A DNA stretch of 64,000 nucleotides from Pythium myriotylum (taxonomy: Eukaryota; Oomycota; Peronosporomycetes; Pythiales; Pythiaceae), in contig JALJCQ010000022.1 in assembly GCA_023091665.1 (NCBI GenBank), positions 992,001 to 1,056,000 of the forward strand, written 5' to 3'. The notes beneath the pieces are model-generated. The model was not told the origin of the DNA. It ran no database searches and saw nothing but the letters and a program-made list of their open reading frames with translations. The translations under genes were made by a program, and so were the position numbers. Positions 1 through 9,384 of the stretch are shown piece by piece; position 1 is the stretch's first letter, and each line of letters opens with the position of its first letter.

Positions 1-575
1 GTGTCTGGTCTCAGCAAGAGCACGACCTCTTCCTTGAGGCGATGCAGCTCTACCCGAACGGGCCGTGGAAAGCTGTCGCGGACCATGTCGGCACACGATC
101 TGTCCGTCAGGTGCAAACACACGCGCAAAAGTACCACGAAAAGGTGGCGCGGCGTCTTCGAGGTCTTCGAAAAGACCGCAAGCGAGTGCAGCGACCAGAG
201 CACCGCATCGACGACGAGATGCTGGAGATTTGCAACGATCTTCAGAACGACAATGCTTTGCTTCCGCAGAAGCCAGCGGGGAAGAGACAGCGTAAGCGTC
301 AACAGGAAGAAGACACTTCCACCACGACGTCCCCAGTGACCACGAAGCGAGAAGCGACTCCCAGCGTCATGAGTTCCCACGAGGAGTCCAAGCTCTCGGA
401 GAGCATGCAGAGCGTCCGCTTCAGTGAGATGGGCGAACTCGATCCAGTGTGGGGTGTTTCCTTGGGAGTCCCAGGAGAAGACGACGGGAGCGCAATGGAC
501 CCGTCGTTCCATGAATGTATTGACTACCTTATTGAAGCCCTCAGCTCCAGCGACAGCGAGTACGAGTCAAGCTGA
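1..575 (+). CDS. Myb-like SHAQKYF-class transcription factor 1 (5' end outside window)
   Basis: Single-repeat Myb protein, expected to be a nuclear DNA-binding regulator. The reading frame is open from base 3 to the left edge, so the start and N-terminus are missing. The visible protein begins inside the first Myb helix (VWSQQEHDLFLEAM), then PNGPWKAVADHVGTRSVRQ and the recognition-helix motif THAQKYH. Next come RGLRKDRKRVQRPEHRIDD, an extension shared by most Myb proteins in this cluster, a charged low-complexity middle, and a C-terminus with CIDYLIEALSSSDSEYESS. It heads a tandem series; the next paralogue starts 285 bp downstream on the same strand. DNA target unknown. Confidence 0.9.
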   Translation, partial: VWSQQEHDLFLEAMQLYPNGPWKAVADHVGTRSVRQVQTHAQKYHEKVARRLRGLRKDRKRVQRPEHRIDDEMLEICNDLQNDNALLPQKPAGKRQRKRQQEEDTSTTTSPVTTKREATPSVMSSHEESKLSESMQSVRFSEMGELDPVWGVSLGVPGEDDGSAMDPSFHECIDYLIEALSSSDSEYESS

Positions 576-860
576 GCGAATAGGTGTTCTGAGCGTTGTC
601 GCGTAGACGAAATCGGTGGTTAGTAAGTAGTTGTAGATGAATCGCAGAGAAATATATAGCGAGTTTGATTATTGATTCGTGGGGCCATCGAAAAATAATC
701 TAATCAATTGGTGTCACATTTCCATCTACTGAGACTGTAACATCAACTCCCTTAGTTTACGCATCTGGTCAAGTGAGCCGCTCGTTGCGTCGCACACCTG
801 GAATATCCCCCTCGCGAGAAGGGCCCACTAATTCGTTCGCCACGACTCGGACGCGGCGAA

Positions 861-1388
861 ATGTCAAACTCGAACAAGACCACGAGCTCCAAGGCGACCT
901 CCAAAGGCGTCTGGTCGAAGGAAGAGCATGCTCGCTTCCAAGAGGCCATGCAACTCTTCCCGAAAGGTCCGTGGAAGGCCGTCGCAGACCACGTGGGCAC
1001 GCGATCCATCCGCCAGGTCCAGACCCACGCGCAGCAATGCCACGAGAAAGTAGCGCGTCGCCTTCGAGGACTTCGCGTGGACCGACCCGAGCGCCGTCTC
1101 GACGACAAGGTGCTCGAGATTTGCAACGAGCTCCAGAACGACACCTCAGTGCTTCCGTCCAAGAAGCGACCGCAACATTCGAAGGATCAAGAAACCCCCA
1201 CGAGCGTTCGTTTGCCGGGAATCACAGTCAGCTCCGAGATCGTGGGTCAACTCGGTACAACTGGTGGCTTTTACGTCGAAGCCCCGCCGCGAATGGGAGC
1301 GATCCGTCTTCAGCAACACCGTGAGGGTGTGATGAGTCCGTGGCACAGTGACACGTACGAGAGCACTCTATACAACGAACAGGTCTGA
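861..1388 (+). CDS. Myb-like SHAQKYF-class protein 2, divergent copy
   Basis: Paralogue of gene 1 starting at an ATG (MSNSNKTTSS) 17 residues before the Myb repeat. The two tryptophans are near residues 18 and 38, and the SHAQKYF-equivalent motif reads THAQQCH (55-61), so the usual KY pair is lost. The following extension is about 5 residues shorter than in gene 1 and reads RPERRLDD instead of RPEHRIDD. The C-terminus lacks the IDYLxxAL/SDSEYE tail of genes 1, 3, 4 and 5. The frame is intact (175 aa), so this may be a functional variant or a gene starting to decay. Family assignment is firm; activity is uncertain. Confidence 0.85.
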   Translation: MSNSNKTTSSKATSKGVWSKEEHARFQEAMQLFPKGPWKAVADHVGTRSIRQVQTHAQQCHEKVARRLRGLRVDRPERRLDDKVLEICNELQNDTSVLPSKKRPQHSKDQETPTSVRLPGITVSSEIVGQLGTTGGFYVEAPPRMGAIRLQQHREGVMSPWHSDTYESTLYNEQV

Positions 1389-3046
1389 GCAATCACCAAA
1401 AATGGCTCCCAAAGGACGCAAGAAGCAAGCGGATGAGTACACAAGTGACAGGAAGACGTTGCCTTGGGGTAGGAAGTCGCATACTCAATAGTTGCATGTT
1501 CACTTAATTCCTATCAAATCAATGCAAATGCAAAGGCGTGACTCAGAGTCAGTGCACGACACTGCTGAACAGTGCTTACTTGACAGACAATGATACAATC
1601 CCGGCGTCGGGCCATTGTGCGTGTTGTTGTCCCCCGGTTAACGCGAGCGATGAGGCGACGGCGGAACGGGCAACACGATTCTCCCTCCACTCGATTTGTG
1701 CATCGCCAGCTCATCCTGGATGAGGTTCAGCACAGACAGCAAAAAGACCACGAAGTGCCTTTGTTGTTCTCGAGCATTTTGCAAGAGCCTCCAGGGGGAG
1801 GGCCGACGTTAGCGTTGTACGGAAGGGAAGTTGGCTCCTCTGGGCGCTGAAAACCAGTGCCAGCAGGGAGCCTTCTGAGTCAGAGGGCAAACAAGCGCGG
1901 GGGAGACGAGCACGTAATCACACAGATTATATTGAGAACTGCCTATCCTATCTGTTTTGGCTCTGGAGATGCGCAAACCACGGACTGAATCCAAGCTGCT
2001 CAGATTTCTGGTGTTGTCTTCGTCTCTCGTCAAGTAGAACCGTTGATGACCCTTTGTTTATGATGTCGATGGTCTGCATAATCGCCCAGCTGTTCACTGT
2101 CGCGTACTCGTCTTCCTGAGACTCGCAGAGAGACTTCAACGACGATATCACAAGATGTGAGGCTGTCAAGAGTCTTCCACGCTGCCTCGAAGCTCGTCTA
2201 AACGCGATGTAACAGATCTAATCGCCGGAGCCCAGATCGTCCGCACCGTGGACTTCATCCAAAGCACATTCGGCACTGCATTGCTTACCTCGGAGGGCTA
2301 ACTTTCGTTTGTCTTACCCACATCCGTAGGCCATGAACAGGTACCACCCCCAAGAAGGGCTTGTGTAGAGTTGAGAAACAGCCTAACAAGGAGACGTTCT
2401 TCGAGTCGATGCGATTCATCCTCAGCGAGTCACCTGCTGTCCTCGAGGAATACCTCGTAAATAAAGTATGGGTAAGAAAACCTATGCCACAGATGCTCAA
2501 GCACGGCTTCGGCATGAACAAAACGAACCCAGATCAGGGCGTTTATGGCCGCATCCTTTAGTCTGTCGCCGTGAGAAACTGGAGGATGGCGTGAGATTCA
2601 CACCATCCCGAGTTGGTAATTCACGGATTGTACTAATAATGAAGACTGTCAGCCACCAAATCGCCTTCTTGTGGGGAGAGATGGGGCGGTTGAAGCGGAT
2701 GATGTAGGCGCACATTTGATTAGGTCTGCGCGTGAGCCCGACCAGCAGGTGTTTATTGCATCCCCATCCAACCCATGCTTGATGGCAACCACATCGCCAG
2801 GTCTGGGAGATCTCCGAGACACGGACTCCTCGTCTTCCGGCCAGTCAGACTGAGCGAAGTTCGGGATAGGGGAATCCCTATTTCGAGCGACATGATGTGG
2901 AGCACCTGACACGTTTTCACTTTGGATTATCAGTCGCAAGGTGCAAGTTTTAATCCTCTCACCGTCGCAGCGAGCTCCATTGTGAAAAGTCGCGAGCACG
3001 CACAGAACAGCTAAGAACCAACACCAACAAACCAACAACGCCACAA
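1389..3046 (+). other. Intergenic, no gene recognised; possible coding relics
   Basis: No intact gene is recognised. Two stretches look protein-like: about 1950-2170 on the minus strand (contains SWAIMQTIDIINKG) and about 2360-2560 on the plus strand (contains NKETFFESMRFILSESPAVL). Both lack a credible start and partner exons. They may be remains of old genes or transposons; I cannot name them. Confidence 0.4.
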
Positions 3047-3646
3047 ATGTTTCAAGAAATTAAGTTGGAAGAAGTCCCTCGACTCGGCCCCAATGGAAAG
3101 ATCCGCGAAGGCGTGAACCTCTTTAAGGGCGTCTGGTCTCAGCAGGAGCACGACCTCTTCCTCGAAGCGATGCAGCTATTCCCGAATGGATCGTGGAAGG
3201 CTGTTGCGAATCACGTCGGCACGCGATCTGCCCGCCAAGTGCAAACCCACGCGCAGAAGTACCACGAGAAAGTCGCTCGGCGACTTCGTGGGCTGCGCAA
3301 AGACCGTAAGCGCGTAAGGCGTTTAGAACACCGCATTGACGAGCAGATGCTGCAGATCAGCAATGAACTCCAGAGTTATAGAGAACCGGGGAAGCGATTG
3401 AGGTCTGAAGCGAACCAGGATGTCTCCAGAGCAATCACGGCAGGACTGTATATCCCGACTAGTCAAGTGGAGAAAGTTAGTGCGGAGAAGCAGTCCCCAG
3501 GTTCCCACGGGCGCGTTGGAACTGAAGCCAGCAGCAACGATAACCTCGAAGAAAGAAGTCACGCAGACGTCGCGCTTGCTTCGTTACGCGAATATATCGA
3601 CTACCTGTTCGACGCCATAAACTCGAGTGATAGTGAGTACGAATGA
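3047..3646 (+). CDS. Myb-like SHAQKYF-class transcription factor 3
   Basis: Intact 199-aa member of the same subgroup as genes 1, 4 and 5. The Myb repeat has tryptophans at residues 30 and 50, THAQKYH at 67-73 and the extension RGLRKDRKRVRRLEHRID ending near residue 98. A variable polar middle follows, then the subgroup tail EYIDYLFDAINSSDSEYE at the very end (about 182-199). The ATG is preceded by an A/C-rich leader (ccaacaacgccacaaatg) and begins a 26-residue N-terminal arm, comparable with genes 4 and 5. Downstream sequence up to about 4,800 is duplicated elsewhere in the window. Expected role: nuclear transcription factor; target unknown. Confidence 0.92.
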   Translation: MFQEIKLEEVPRLGPNGKIREGVNLFKGVWSQQEHDLFLEAMQLFPNGSWKAVANHVGTRSARQVQTHAQKYHEKVARRLRGLRKDRKRVRRLEHRIDEQMLQISNELQSYREPGKRLRSEANQDVSRAITAGLYIPTSQVEKVSAEKQSPGSHGRVGTEASSNDNLEERSHADVALASLREYIDYLFDAINSSDSEYE

Positions 3647-4115
3647 AACGTTCTCATGCATTTTCAGTAGACCGACCCCAGTTTGTTGCGTACTATACGT
3701 TTTCTTGGAAATCGACAACAGAACCTCCAAGCCATTTATATCCTATCTCCAAAGCTGGTGGTACCGAGTGAGAACAAAGTCAGATTCTGTTGCCAAGGTA
3801 GACAGCCAACATAGGATGACTTCTTGGGGGGAAAGAGTGATCGCTAGCCACCCAGCACAATCATCGCGTGAGTAATCGCTGCGAGCAATCAACAGAGTCG
3901 ACTTCAACGTTTGAGTGTCTTCCCAACTGCCCTCCGATGCTCAATGATAGTTTTCTGCAACTGTAGAAAACTCTGCTTATCCACAGGCTAGCCAAGAGTT
4001 GTCGAGCTGAGTAGTAATAGAGACTGCTCATCGGATAAAATTTTCGATTGATTGTTTTGAGCTGCTTGAAATTATCTAAACTCGTTGGCTCTTACCTAGA
4101 AATCACTTGAGCTAC
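3647..4115 (+). other. Duplicated 3' flank of Myb gene 3
   Basis: No gene. The part from about 3,818 aligns by eye with 11,246-11,380 and 17,466-17,592, the latter also 3' of a Myb gene. It ends in a small perfect hairpin at 3,949-3,972. Confidence 0.6.
3949..3972. repeat. Hairpin with 8-bp perfect stem
   Basis: AGTTTTCT, loop GCAACTGT, AGAAAACT. It lies about 300 bp downstream of the stop of Myb gene 3, just after a conserved GTCTTCCCAACTG stretch. Homologous positions in two other duplicated flanks carry hairpins with different stems. Confidence 0.7.
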
Positions 4116-4795
4116 CTAGAAAAATGAGTAAAAAACCACATCAGGACCGACCCGAGGCATTAGAAGGAACATCCTTATGAGATCTGGCCATAAAGGCTCA
4201 ACGCCGTTATTGAACTTGGCGTCGTCAGTTATGAGAACCACGTTGTCATGCCCAAAATGCTCTTGCGCCTTGTCCAAACCATGCATCTTGAGTGCCTCCT
4301 GTGCATTCATCAGCCGCTTGAAATAAGCACGAGCATTCAAACAAGGTGTCTTGTACCGGAGAAAGCGCAACAATGAGATCTCCCCAAAAGCTGCGGGAGG
4401 TTTCAAGTAAGAATCGATTATCCCCCCCTCTTCCAGTCGGCGATTCGCGTCAAGTTGTGACTGCGATCCCCGCTGATTGGTTTCGTCCACGCACATCAAC
4501 AACGTTTCAATCAAGCCACGTGGTTCTCCACCTATTCGTGAAGGAGCTCGCACATTGAGCACGTCCTTCGTTGAAACGCCAAACGATCTAATTTGCGCCT
4601 CCTCTTCGACTTGCTGCCTCGCGATGTGGGCCGCGAAGATAGTGAGTTCGGCTGCAGCTATACTTGCTCGGTGATTGTCTCGGAACTTCTGCTTTTCGGC
4701 ATCTCGTCGACCACAACGAGTGTATGGTCACTCAGTCAACCGACGTCAACGCCTTGTCATTGCAATTTGAGACTAAGCCATAACTGCGCCGCAGT
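4116..4795 (-). pseudogene. Relic of an unidentified protein gene, copy 1
   Basis: The minus strand is open for about 150 codons and further protein-like sequence reads into it in the same frame (AELTIFAAHIARQQVEEEAQ, then IRSFGVSTKDVLNVRAP, then RGLIETLLMCVDETNQRG). A diverged second copy of its upstream part lies at 14,890-15,235 and shares AELTIFAA.IVRQ.VEE and SFG.STKD. Similarity maintained at protein level suggests it once coded. There is no clear start, and I do not recognise the family. It sits between Myb gene 3 and a Tc1/mariner element. Confidence 0.45.
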
Positions 4796-4810
4796 TGAGT
4801 CAACTTAATT

Positions 4811-4836
4811 TATTATCCATTCCAGATAACAAGACA
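4811..4836 (+). repeat. Left terminal inverted repeat of the Tc1/mariner element, with TA
   Basis: Matches the reverse complement of 9,359-9,384 at about 22 of 26 positions. The outermost TA is the probable target-site duplication. Confidence 0.7.
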
Positions 4837-4950
4837 ACCGGATTTTGGAGAGTACCAAGGATTTTTCTTTGTGATCGACTGGTCGAAAATGGACTGTTTT
4901 TCGTGAGAATCGAAAGGATTGGATAAAAAGCGTGATTCGAGACGAACCGA

Positions 4951-5232
4951 GTGGTGCCCCCACAACACCGCCATTGTTTTTGGTCCCCACAAGACGGTCC
5001 GTTGAAAATCAGCGATGGGGGCGGCGACCGCGCCGCTGGAAAGCGAAAACGTGAGTACCGGATCATCACGCGCGACACGGCAGAGGCCAGCTACCACATG
5101 ACGCTGACAGAGGACACCAGACCGGCAAAATCAAGTCTACGGAAGGAAGAGATGGCGGATTGGCTTGTGAGCCACGGCGTTGTCGTCGACGGCAGGAGCA
5201 AAAAAGAGGAGTTCATGCATCTGACCAAGGTG
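4951..5232 (+). pseudogene. Tc1/mariner (DDE_3) transposase, central part
   Basis: Encodes RDTAEASYHMTLTEDTRPAK, which resembles the DNAxYH block around the second catalytic Asp of Tc1/mariner transposases, followed by KEEMADWLVSHGVVVDGRSK, an insertion seen in some long-spacing families. The frame reads into the target duplication (LTKV) and resumes at the other side of the nested insertion. The N-terminal DNA-binding region is absent. Confidence 0.6.
5221..5232 (+). repeat. 12-bp target-site duplication, left copy
   Basis: ctgaccaaggtg, identical to 8,880-8,891. Both copies are in frame with the broken transposase, so the duplication arose by insertion into it. Confidence 0.8.
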
Positions 5233-5307
5233 ATGATGATGAAAGTTGGAGTCTATTGCGTTACGTCTGTGCGAACAGCTATAGCTAGGAATATGCATGG
5301 GGGGCGC

Positions 5308-8300
5308 CTAAGACGCGGGGGCCATATTTGCAGTGGAGGCCCTCCACTGGAGATAGTCACCAAGAATTAGTGGTGTAAGTCCGCTCCAGTCGGGATGGTC
5401 GGACGGGTGAAATGTTTGGAGGCTGCACTTGGAGTCCATCGCAACATTGGCTGCAAAGTCGGCCATCTTATTGTATGCACGAAGGTGGTGACGCCACTCG
5501 TGCACTTGAAGACGGTCGGCGGCGAGCCGAGATAGGGAGTAGAGCTGTCGAAGACGCTCCTTTTTGGGTGGGCGATACTGGGACACCTGACGGAGGATAA
5601 CTTGGCTATCCCCAATGACCGTAAGAGGTCGTCATCGGTGTTGTTCCGCAGCCGTGAGCCCGATATGGAGGCCGGTGTACTCGGCCAGGTTGTTGGTGGT
5701 GGTCGGCAATACCAGACTGGTCGCAGCGCTCCAAATCAGTGTGTGACTGGAGCCATCTTCGTCGACACGAAGGATGACGGATCCGGCGCCACCAGGCCCG
5801 GGATTACCCCGTGACCCTACATCGAAGAACAGGAGAAAGTTCGGCCGGGTGGACGGGATGTTCGGTGGAGGCGCATATTCAGAGGCGGAGGCGGTCCACA
5901 TCCGTCTTAGTACAGCCGCCATCGCACTACACGGTGCCATCGCTTGGGTCTGTAGAAGACACGCAGTGAATGATGCATCCGCCGCCGCACGCGCTTGGTC
6001 GGTGGTCCAACGAGTGGTGTCTGGTGGATGTTGGTGCCTCCAGCGCCAGATGAGTTGAAAGGCCGTCACGACTTGAAGGCTCCAGAGGGTCGCAAACTCG
6101 TCGTGCAGAGTGGTAGCCCAATCAATTTCCTCTGCTCCGTGAGGGACGAGTTGGCTCGCGATCGGTGGCGTGATGTCAAGCGTCATCGAGAAGACGGCAA
6201 ACTTGAAGGCTTCGTTGACTGTGCTGGTCTTGTGCCGCCACGAGCCGATCGACGCCCATTTAGATCGAAGGAGTTCCCAGATGAGCTGAGCGCGTGGGCA
6301 TGTCCAAAAGATATGGAACACGTGCCCGCCTTCGGACCCGAGCGCCGGGCAATGTGGGCACCCATAGCGATGAGAAGAGAGATCCCAGCCGGAGAGTCGT
6401 TGTCCTTTGATTCGCATGGCCAGGAGTCGCTGCTGGCTGGTGGTAGCCGGCATACTAGCAACCTGCTTCCAGGACACCGCTGCGAGAGCGGATCCGATAG
6501 TGGGGTCCCGCGTGGTTGCGGCATCTGCTCTGGCACGTATTTCCGCCTGCGCCTTGGCCATCGTGGCTGGTACGGACCCTCTGGAGGTAGTTGCAGGCTG
6601 GCTCCATATCTGGACGCAAGGTACGAGCGTAGGATGAGGCTCGAAACGAACGATTCCGTGCCCTGCGCTCTTTGCTACCGTCGCTGCCGCTCGCATCGAC
6701 GTCACAGGTCCAAGATCTTCTTCCGCTGATGAGGAGAAAACTCGGACAAGATGCACCTGGTCGTCGACTATTTGGAGTTTCCACACGTCTTCGGACGAAG
6801 GATGAGGGCAAAGCACGTCCAAAGGGTCGTGGCGAAGCCGTACATCCGGGTAGTTGTAGACGATTGCGTCGCATAGGATGCGAAAGCTGCGAGCAGCACG
6901 TGGGGACAGCGGGTATCGTCGAGTTTTGCAACGGAAACCCAGGCAATCAGAAGAGAAGCGTTCGATCTCCACGACGTCTCCAAGAGTGGCTCCAGAGCTG
7001 AATAGATCTGGTATGTCGTTCCATGTAAGGCGACGCAATGGCGTTGTTCGAACGATATCTGCTCCGAGAATCGGCGACGCAAGGAGCGCTGCAAGGGAGA
7101 ATCTGCCAAGTGTCTCTCTTTGATATGCTGCGAGTGCGTCGAGTCCTTCGCGTTTGGACGAGAAGTCGCAGACGAGTTGGGTCCCGATCCACCTCCGCTC
7201 CGCTAGGAGCCCCTTTCCACATCCCTCGAGCAGGGGGCTCAGGAGGCGTAGTTCGCCGTCCTGGCGTGGTTGGGTTGTGGTATTCCGAAGGCTCCGTAGT
7301 CCTGTGAGGGGGAGAGAGGAGCCGACTTTTTGCTTGGCCATTGGGAGTCTGCCAGCTCCGACCCAGGCCCCGCTCCGTACTCCTGCAGAGTGGAGCAAAA
7401 TTTGCCCCACTGCTGCTGAGACTGGGTTGTCGGTGGTGGACCACCTCTGGACCGCGTTCACGGAGACTCGCTGGAGCAGGAGGCGAAAGTCGGGCAGTCC
7501 GATGCCGCCTTCGTTGAGCTTCAGCGCGGCAACATGTCGAGGGAGCCAGGCCCTTCCAATGCGTTTACGGCCACTGATGACTCCATGGAAGACAAAGTTC
7601 TTCAAGAGGCGTGCAATTTCATCCATAATCGGTGGGGTGGGCCAGCAATGTCGTGCGACGAACTCCAATTTTGGAACAATGACGGCTCGACACAGCTCAG
7701 CGCGTTGAGGAATGTTCGTGGTTTTGATCTCCGCAAGGTGCAGGCGGGTTTGAATCTGTTGCACCACTTTCGACCATACCGTACCCGGGGAGGCGTCGCT
7801 GGCCACAAGCACGCCCAGGTGTCTCACCAAAACGTGTCTTTCCAGAACCGGTATGTCCAGCGCACGATGTTCTGGCGTCGGGCCGAGTCTGGAGACCGCC
7901 GCAGATTGCTCTTGCTCAGGTTGACGCGAAGACCAGAAGCAGCGCCGAAGTCGTTCAGCAGACGGAGCAGTGCCGGGAGTTCTGAGGGCGAGGAGAGATA
8001 CGCGGTCGTGTCATCGGCATAACCAGCAAGCGAGATCGCAAGGGTATCACTCAGCTGTACTCCAGATATCTCCGGCGAAGCTTGGACCGCTTCGTACAGA
8101 CAGTCGAGCGCTAACACGAAAAGGACTGGGGCAAGAGGACATCCTTGACGAATGCCATTGAAGACATCGACCGGATCGGAGATGTCGCCTTCGCCCATGA
8201 ATGCTGCTGTCGTTGCAAGGTGCATTTGATGGACCGTGTCGACGAACTTGATCGGGAAACCATGTCGTCGGAGAGCTCTCCACAAGAACTCTCTGTTGAG

Positions 8301-8459
8301 GGTATCATATGCTTTTGCGAAGTCGAGCATGACCGCAACAGTGGAGGATGGGAGTTCACCGTGATCAACGCGGGCCTTGACTGCCGCCCAAACATCAATG
8401 GCGTCATGCACTTGCCGTTTGCCTACGAATCCAAATTGGCGAAGTATACTAGTCGGTTT
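5308..8459 (-). pseudogene. LINE reverse transcriptase with zinc finger and RNase H, broken
   Basis: Reading on the minus strand: RT fingers/palm starting near ILRQFGFVGKRQVHDAID, FDxxxA-type block (VMLDFAKAYDTLN), GIRQGCPLAPVLF, and the catalytic AGYADDTTAYL. Then comes an RT thumb, a zinc-binding GCPHC...H...C block (GCPHCPALGSEGGHVFHIFW), and an RNase H domain with FFDVGSRGNPGPGG, NNLAEYTGL, VIGDSQV and NKMADFAAN holding the four acidic residues. A frameshift lies near 7,830-7,870, and an in-frame TGA at 5,632-5,634 splits RNase H just before VIGDSQ. The endonuclease and RT N-terminus are absent. RNase H after RT fits the I/Tad-like LINE groups; the exact clade is not determined. Confidence 0.85.
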
Positions 8460-8879
8460 ACCCCACCAGTAGCCCCCGGCTAGCTACCGTACTCCCGTGA
8501 AACCTTAAGCAGAGCTAATTAGCTCCACCGACAGCCGCTCTCATCAGTCACGCCACTGCATTGCTGCAGCGCGTCGGCCCAGCTAACTAGGTAGCCTTCC
8601 CGATACTTGAGCTGTCTCGCATGCTTATTCAGCATACTAACCAACACCTTTTGGAGGGTGCCAGGGGTGTCCTGTCCTTACGGTCGGATGGTTTTAGACC
8701 CGTTCCCCTGTAGGAGTTGATCTCATTGGCTCAGCGAAAATATGCGGTATGAGAGGAAACGGTGGCCCAAACCGACGTCTCCCATTCAAATCCAGTCAAC
8801 CGAGCAGCTGCCGGGACTCGAACCCCCGACCATAGGGTTGGATTTTGGGTGCTTTTCCACTAAGCCGGGGATCAACCTC
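8455..8879 (-). mobile_element. tRNA-derived SINE-like head
   Basis: On the minus strand a tRNA-like start contains an A-box-like CGGCTTAGTGG (8,857-8,867) and a perfect B box GGTTCGAGTCC (8,814-8,824), about 32 nt apart. This is the layout of an internal RNA polymerase III promoter. The anticodon arm is degenerate and the T-stem imperfect, so it is not a tRNA gene. About 350 bp of tRNA-unrelated body follows up to the LINE coding sequence. SINEs of this type are known in Phytophthora; family membership was not checked. Confidence 0.6.
8814..8867 (-). promoter_or_regulatory. Putative pol III internal promoter (A and B boxes)
   Basis: B box GGTTCGAGTCC matches the GGTTCGANTCC consensus exactly. 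The A box CGGCTTAGTGG differs from TRGCNNARNGG only at its first base. Orientation and spacing fit transcription toward the LINE part. Confidence 0.55.
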
Positions 8880-9242
8880 CTGACCAAGGTGGAGATCGCC
8901 AATCTTTGCAAGCAACACAAGCCAGAGCCGCGCTATGAAGTGGTTGAGCTCGCGAAGAAGTTTGGCTGCCTGGTTCTCTATCTAACCGTCGGACACCCTG
9001 AGCTGAACCCCATCGAGCTGGTGTGGGCGTACATGAAGCAGTATGTGGCGAAGCACAACGTCAATTTCTCTCTCGCCGAAGTCGAGCGGCTTGCCCACGC
9101 TGCGCTGGACAAGTTTGACGAGAAGGAATGGAGCAAATACGTCGCTCACTGCATTCAAGTTGAGGATGAATATCTCATGGCTGCTGAAGACAACGCCCTA
9201 GATTTGGGTGAATTAATCGAGCAAGCCCTCCGGCGGCTGTAG
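8880..9242 (+). pseudogene. Tc1/mariner (DDE_3) transposase, C-terminal part
   Basis: Continues the frame broken at 5,232: LTKVEIANLCKQHKPEPRYE, a GHPELNPIELVWAYMKQYV block carrying the third catalytic Glu, and a C-terminal helical region ending in ALRRL. PELNPIE.VWA is diagnostic of DDE_3 (Tc1/mariner/IS630) enzymes. The open frame extends upstream into the SINE-like head by chance, but that part is not transposase. Confidence 0.8.
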
Positions 9243-9358
9243 GTGTCCGTTTGAACTGAAACAAAAACGCTCAGATCAAGAATTAAATAAGCTTTCTTTT
9301 GAGATACTTTTGAGCACCAGCGTGTCATTTTTGAGGAACACGCACCAGAAAAACAATG

Positions 9359-9384
9359 TGTCTTATTAACTGGAATAGATAATA
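9359..9384 (-). repeat. Right terminal inverted repeat of the Tc1/mariner element, with TA
   Basis: Imperfect reverse complement of 4,811-4,836, lying 117 bp after the transposase stop. Confidence 0.7.

Larger units (their letters stand above)
5233..8879 (-). mobile_element. Nested non-LTR retrotransposon, apparently a SINE-LINE chimera
   Basis: Bounded by a perfect 12-bp direct repeat and oriented on the minus strand. Its 5' end (8,879 side) is a tRNA-derived SINE-like head, and the rest is a LINE lacking the endonuclease and the start of the reverse transcriptase. The 3' end is ...CAATAGACTCCAACTTTC followed by a short (ATC)n-type tail. One target duplication round the whole unit implies a single target-primed insertion, so the two parts were probably joined before or during integration. 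The elements are defective: one frameshift and one in-frame stop. Confidence 0.7.
4813..9382 (+). mobile_element. Tc1/mariner-type DNA transposon, defective, split by a retrotransposon
   Basis: Terminal inverted repeats of about 26 bp (left tattatccattccagataac..., right end the imperfect reverse complement, about 4 mismatches) flank the region, with TA at both outer edges as expected for Tc1/mariner target sites. Between them lie two halves of one DDE_3 transposase reading frame separated by a 3.6-kb insertion. With the insertion removed the element would be only about 0.9 kb, and the transposase N-terminus (helix-turn-helix and first Asp) is missing, so it was already internally deleted and non-autonomous. 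Confidence 0.75.

Noticed and set aside
8812..8879. tRNA gene on the minus strand
   Set aside because: The A and B boxes are good, but the anticodon arm and T-stem do not pair properly and it lies inside a retroelement; called SINE-like instead.
8742..9242. A complete 166-aa protein from a single ATG
   Set aside because: The first 45 codons are antisense SINE sequence joined by chance to the transposase C-terminus.
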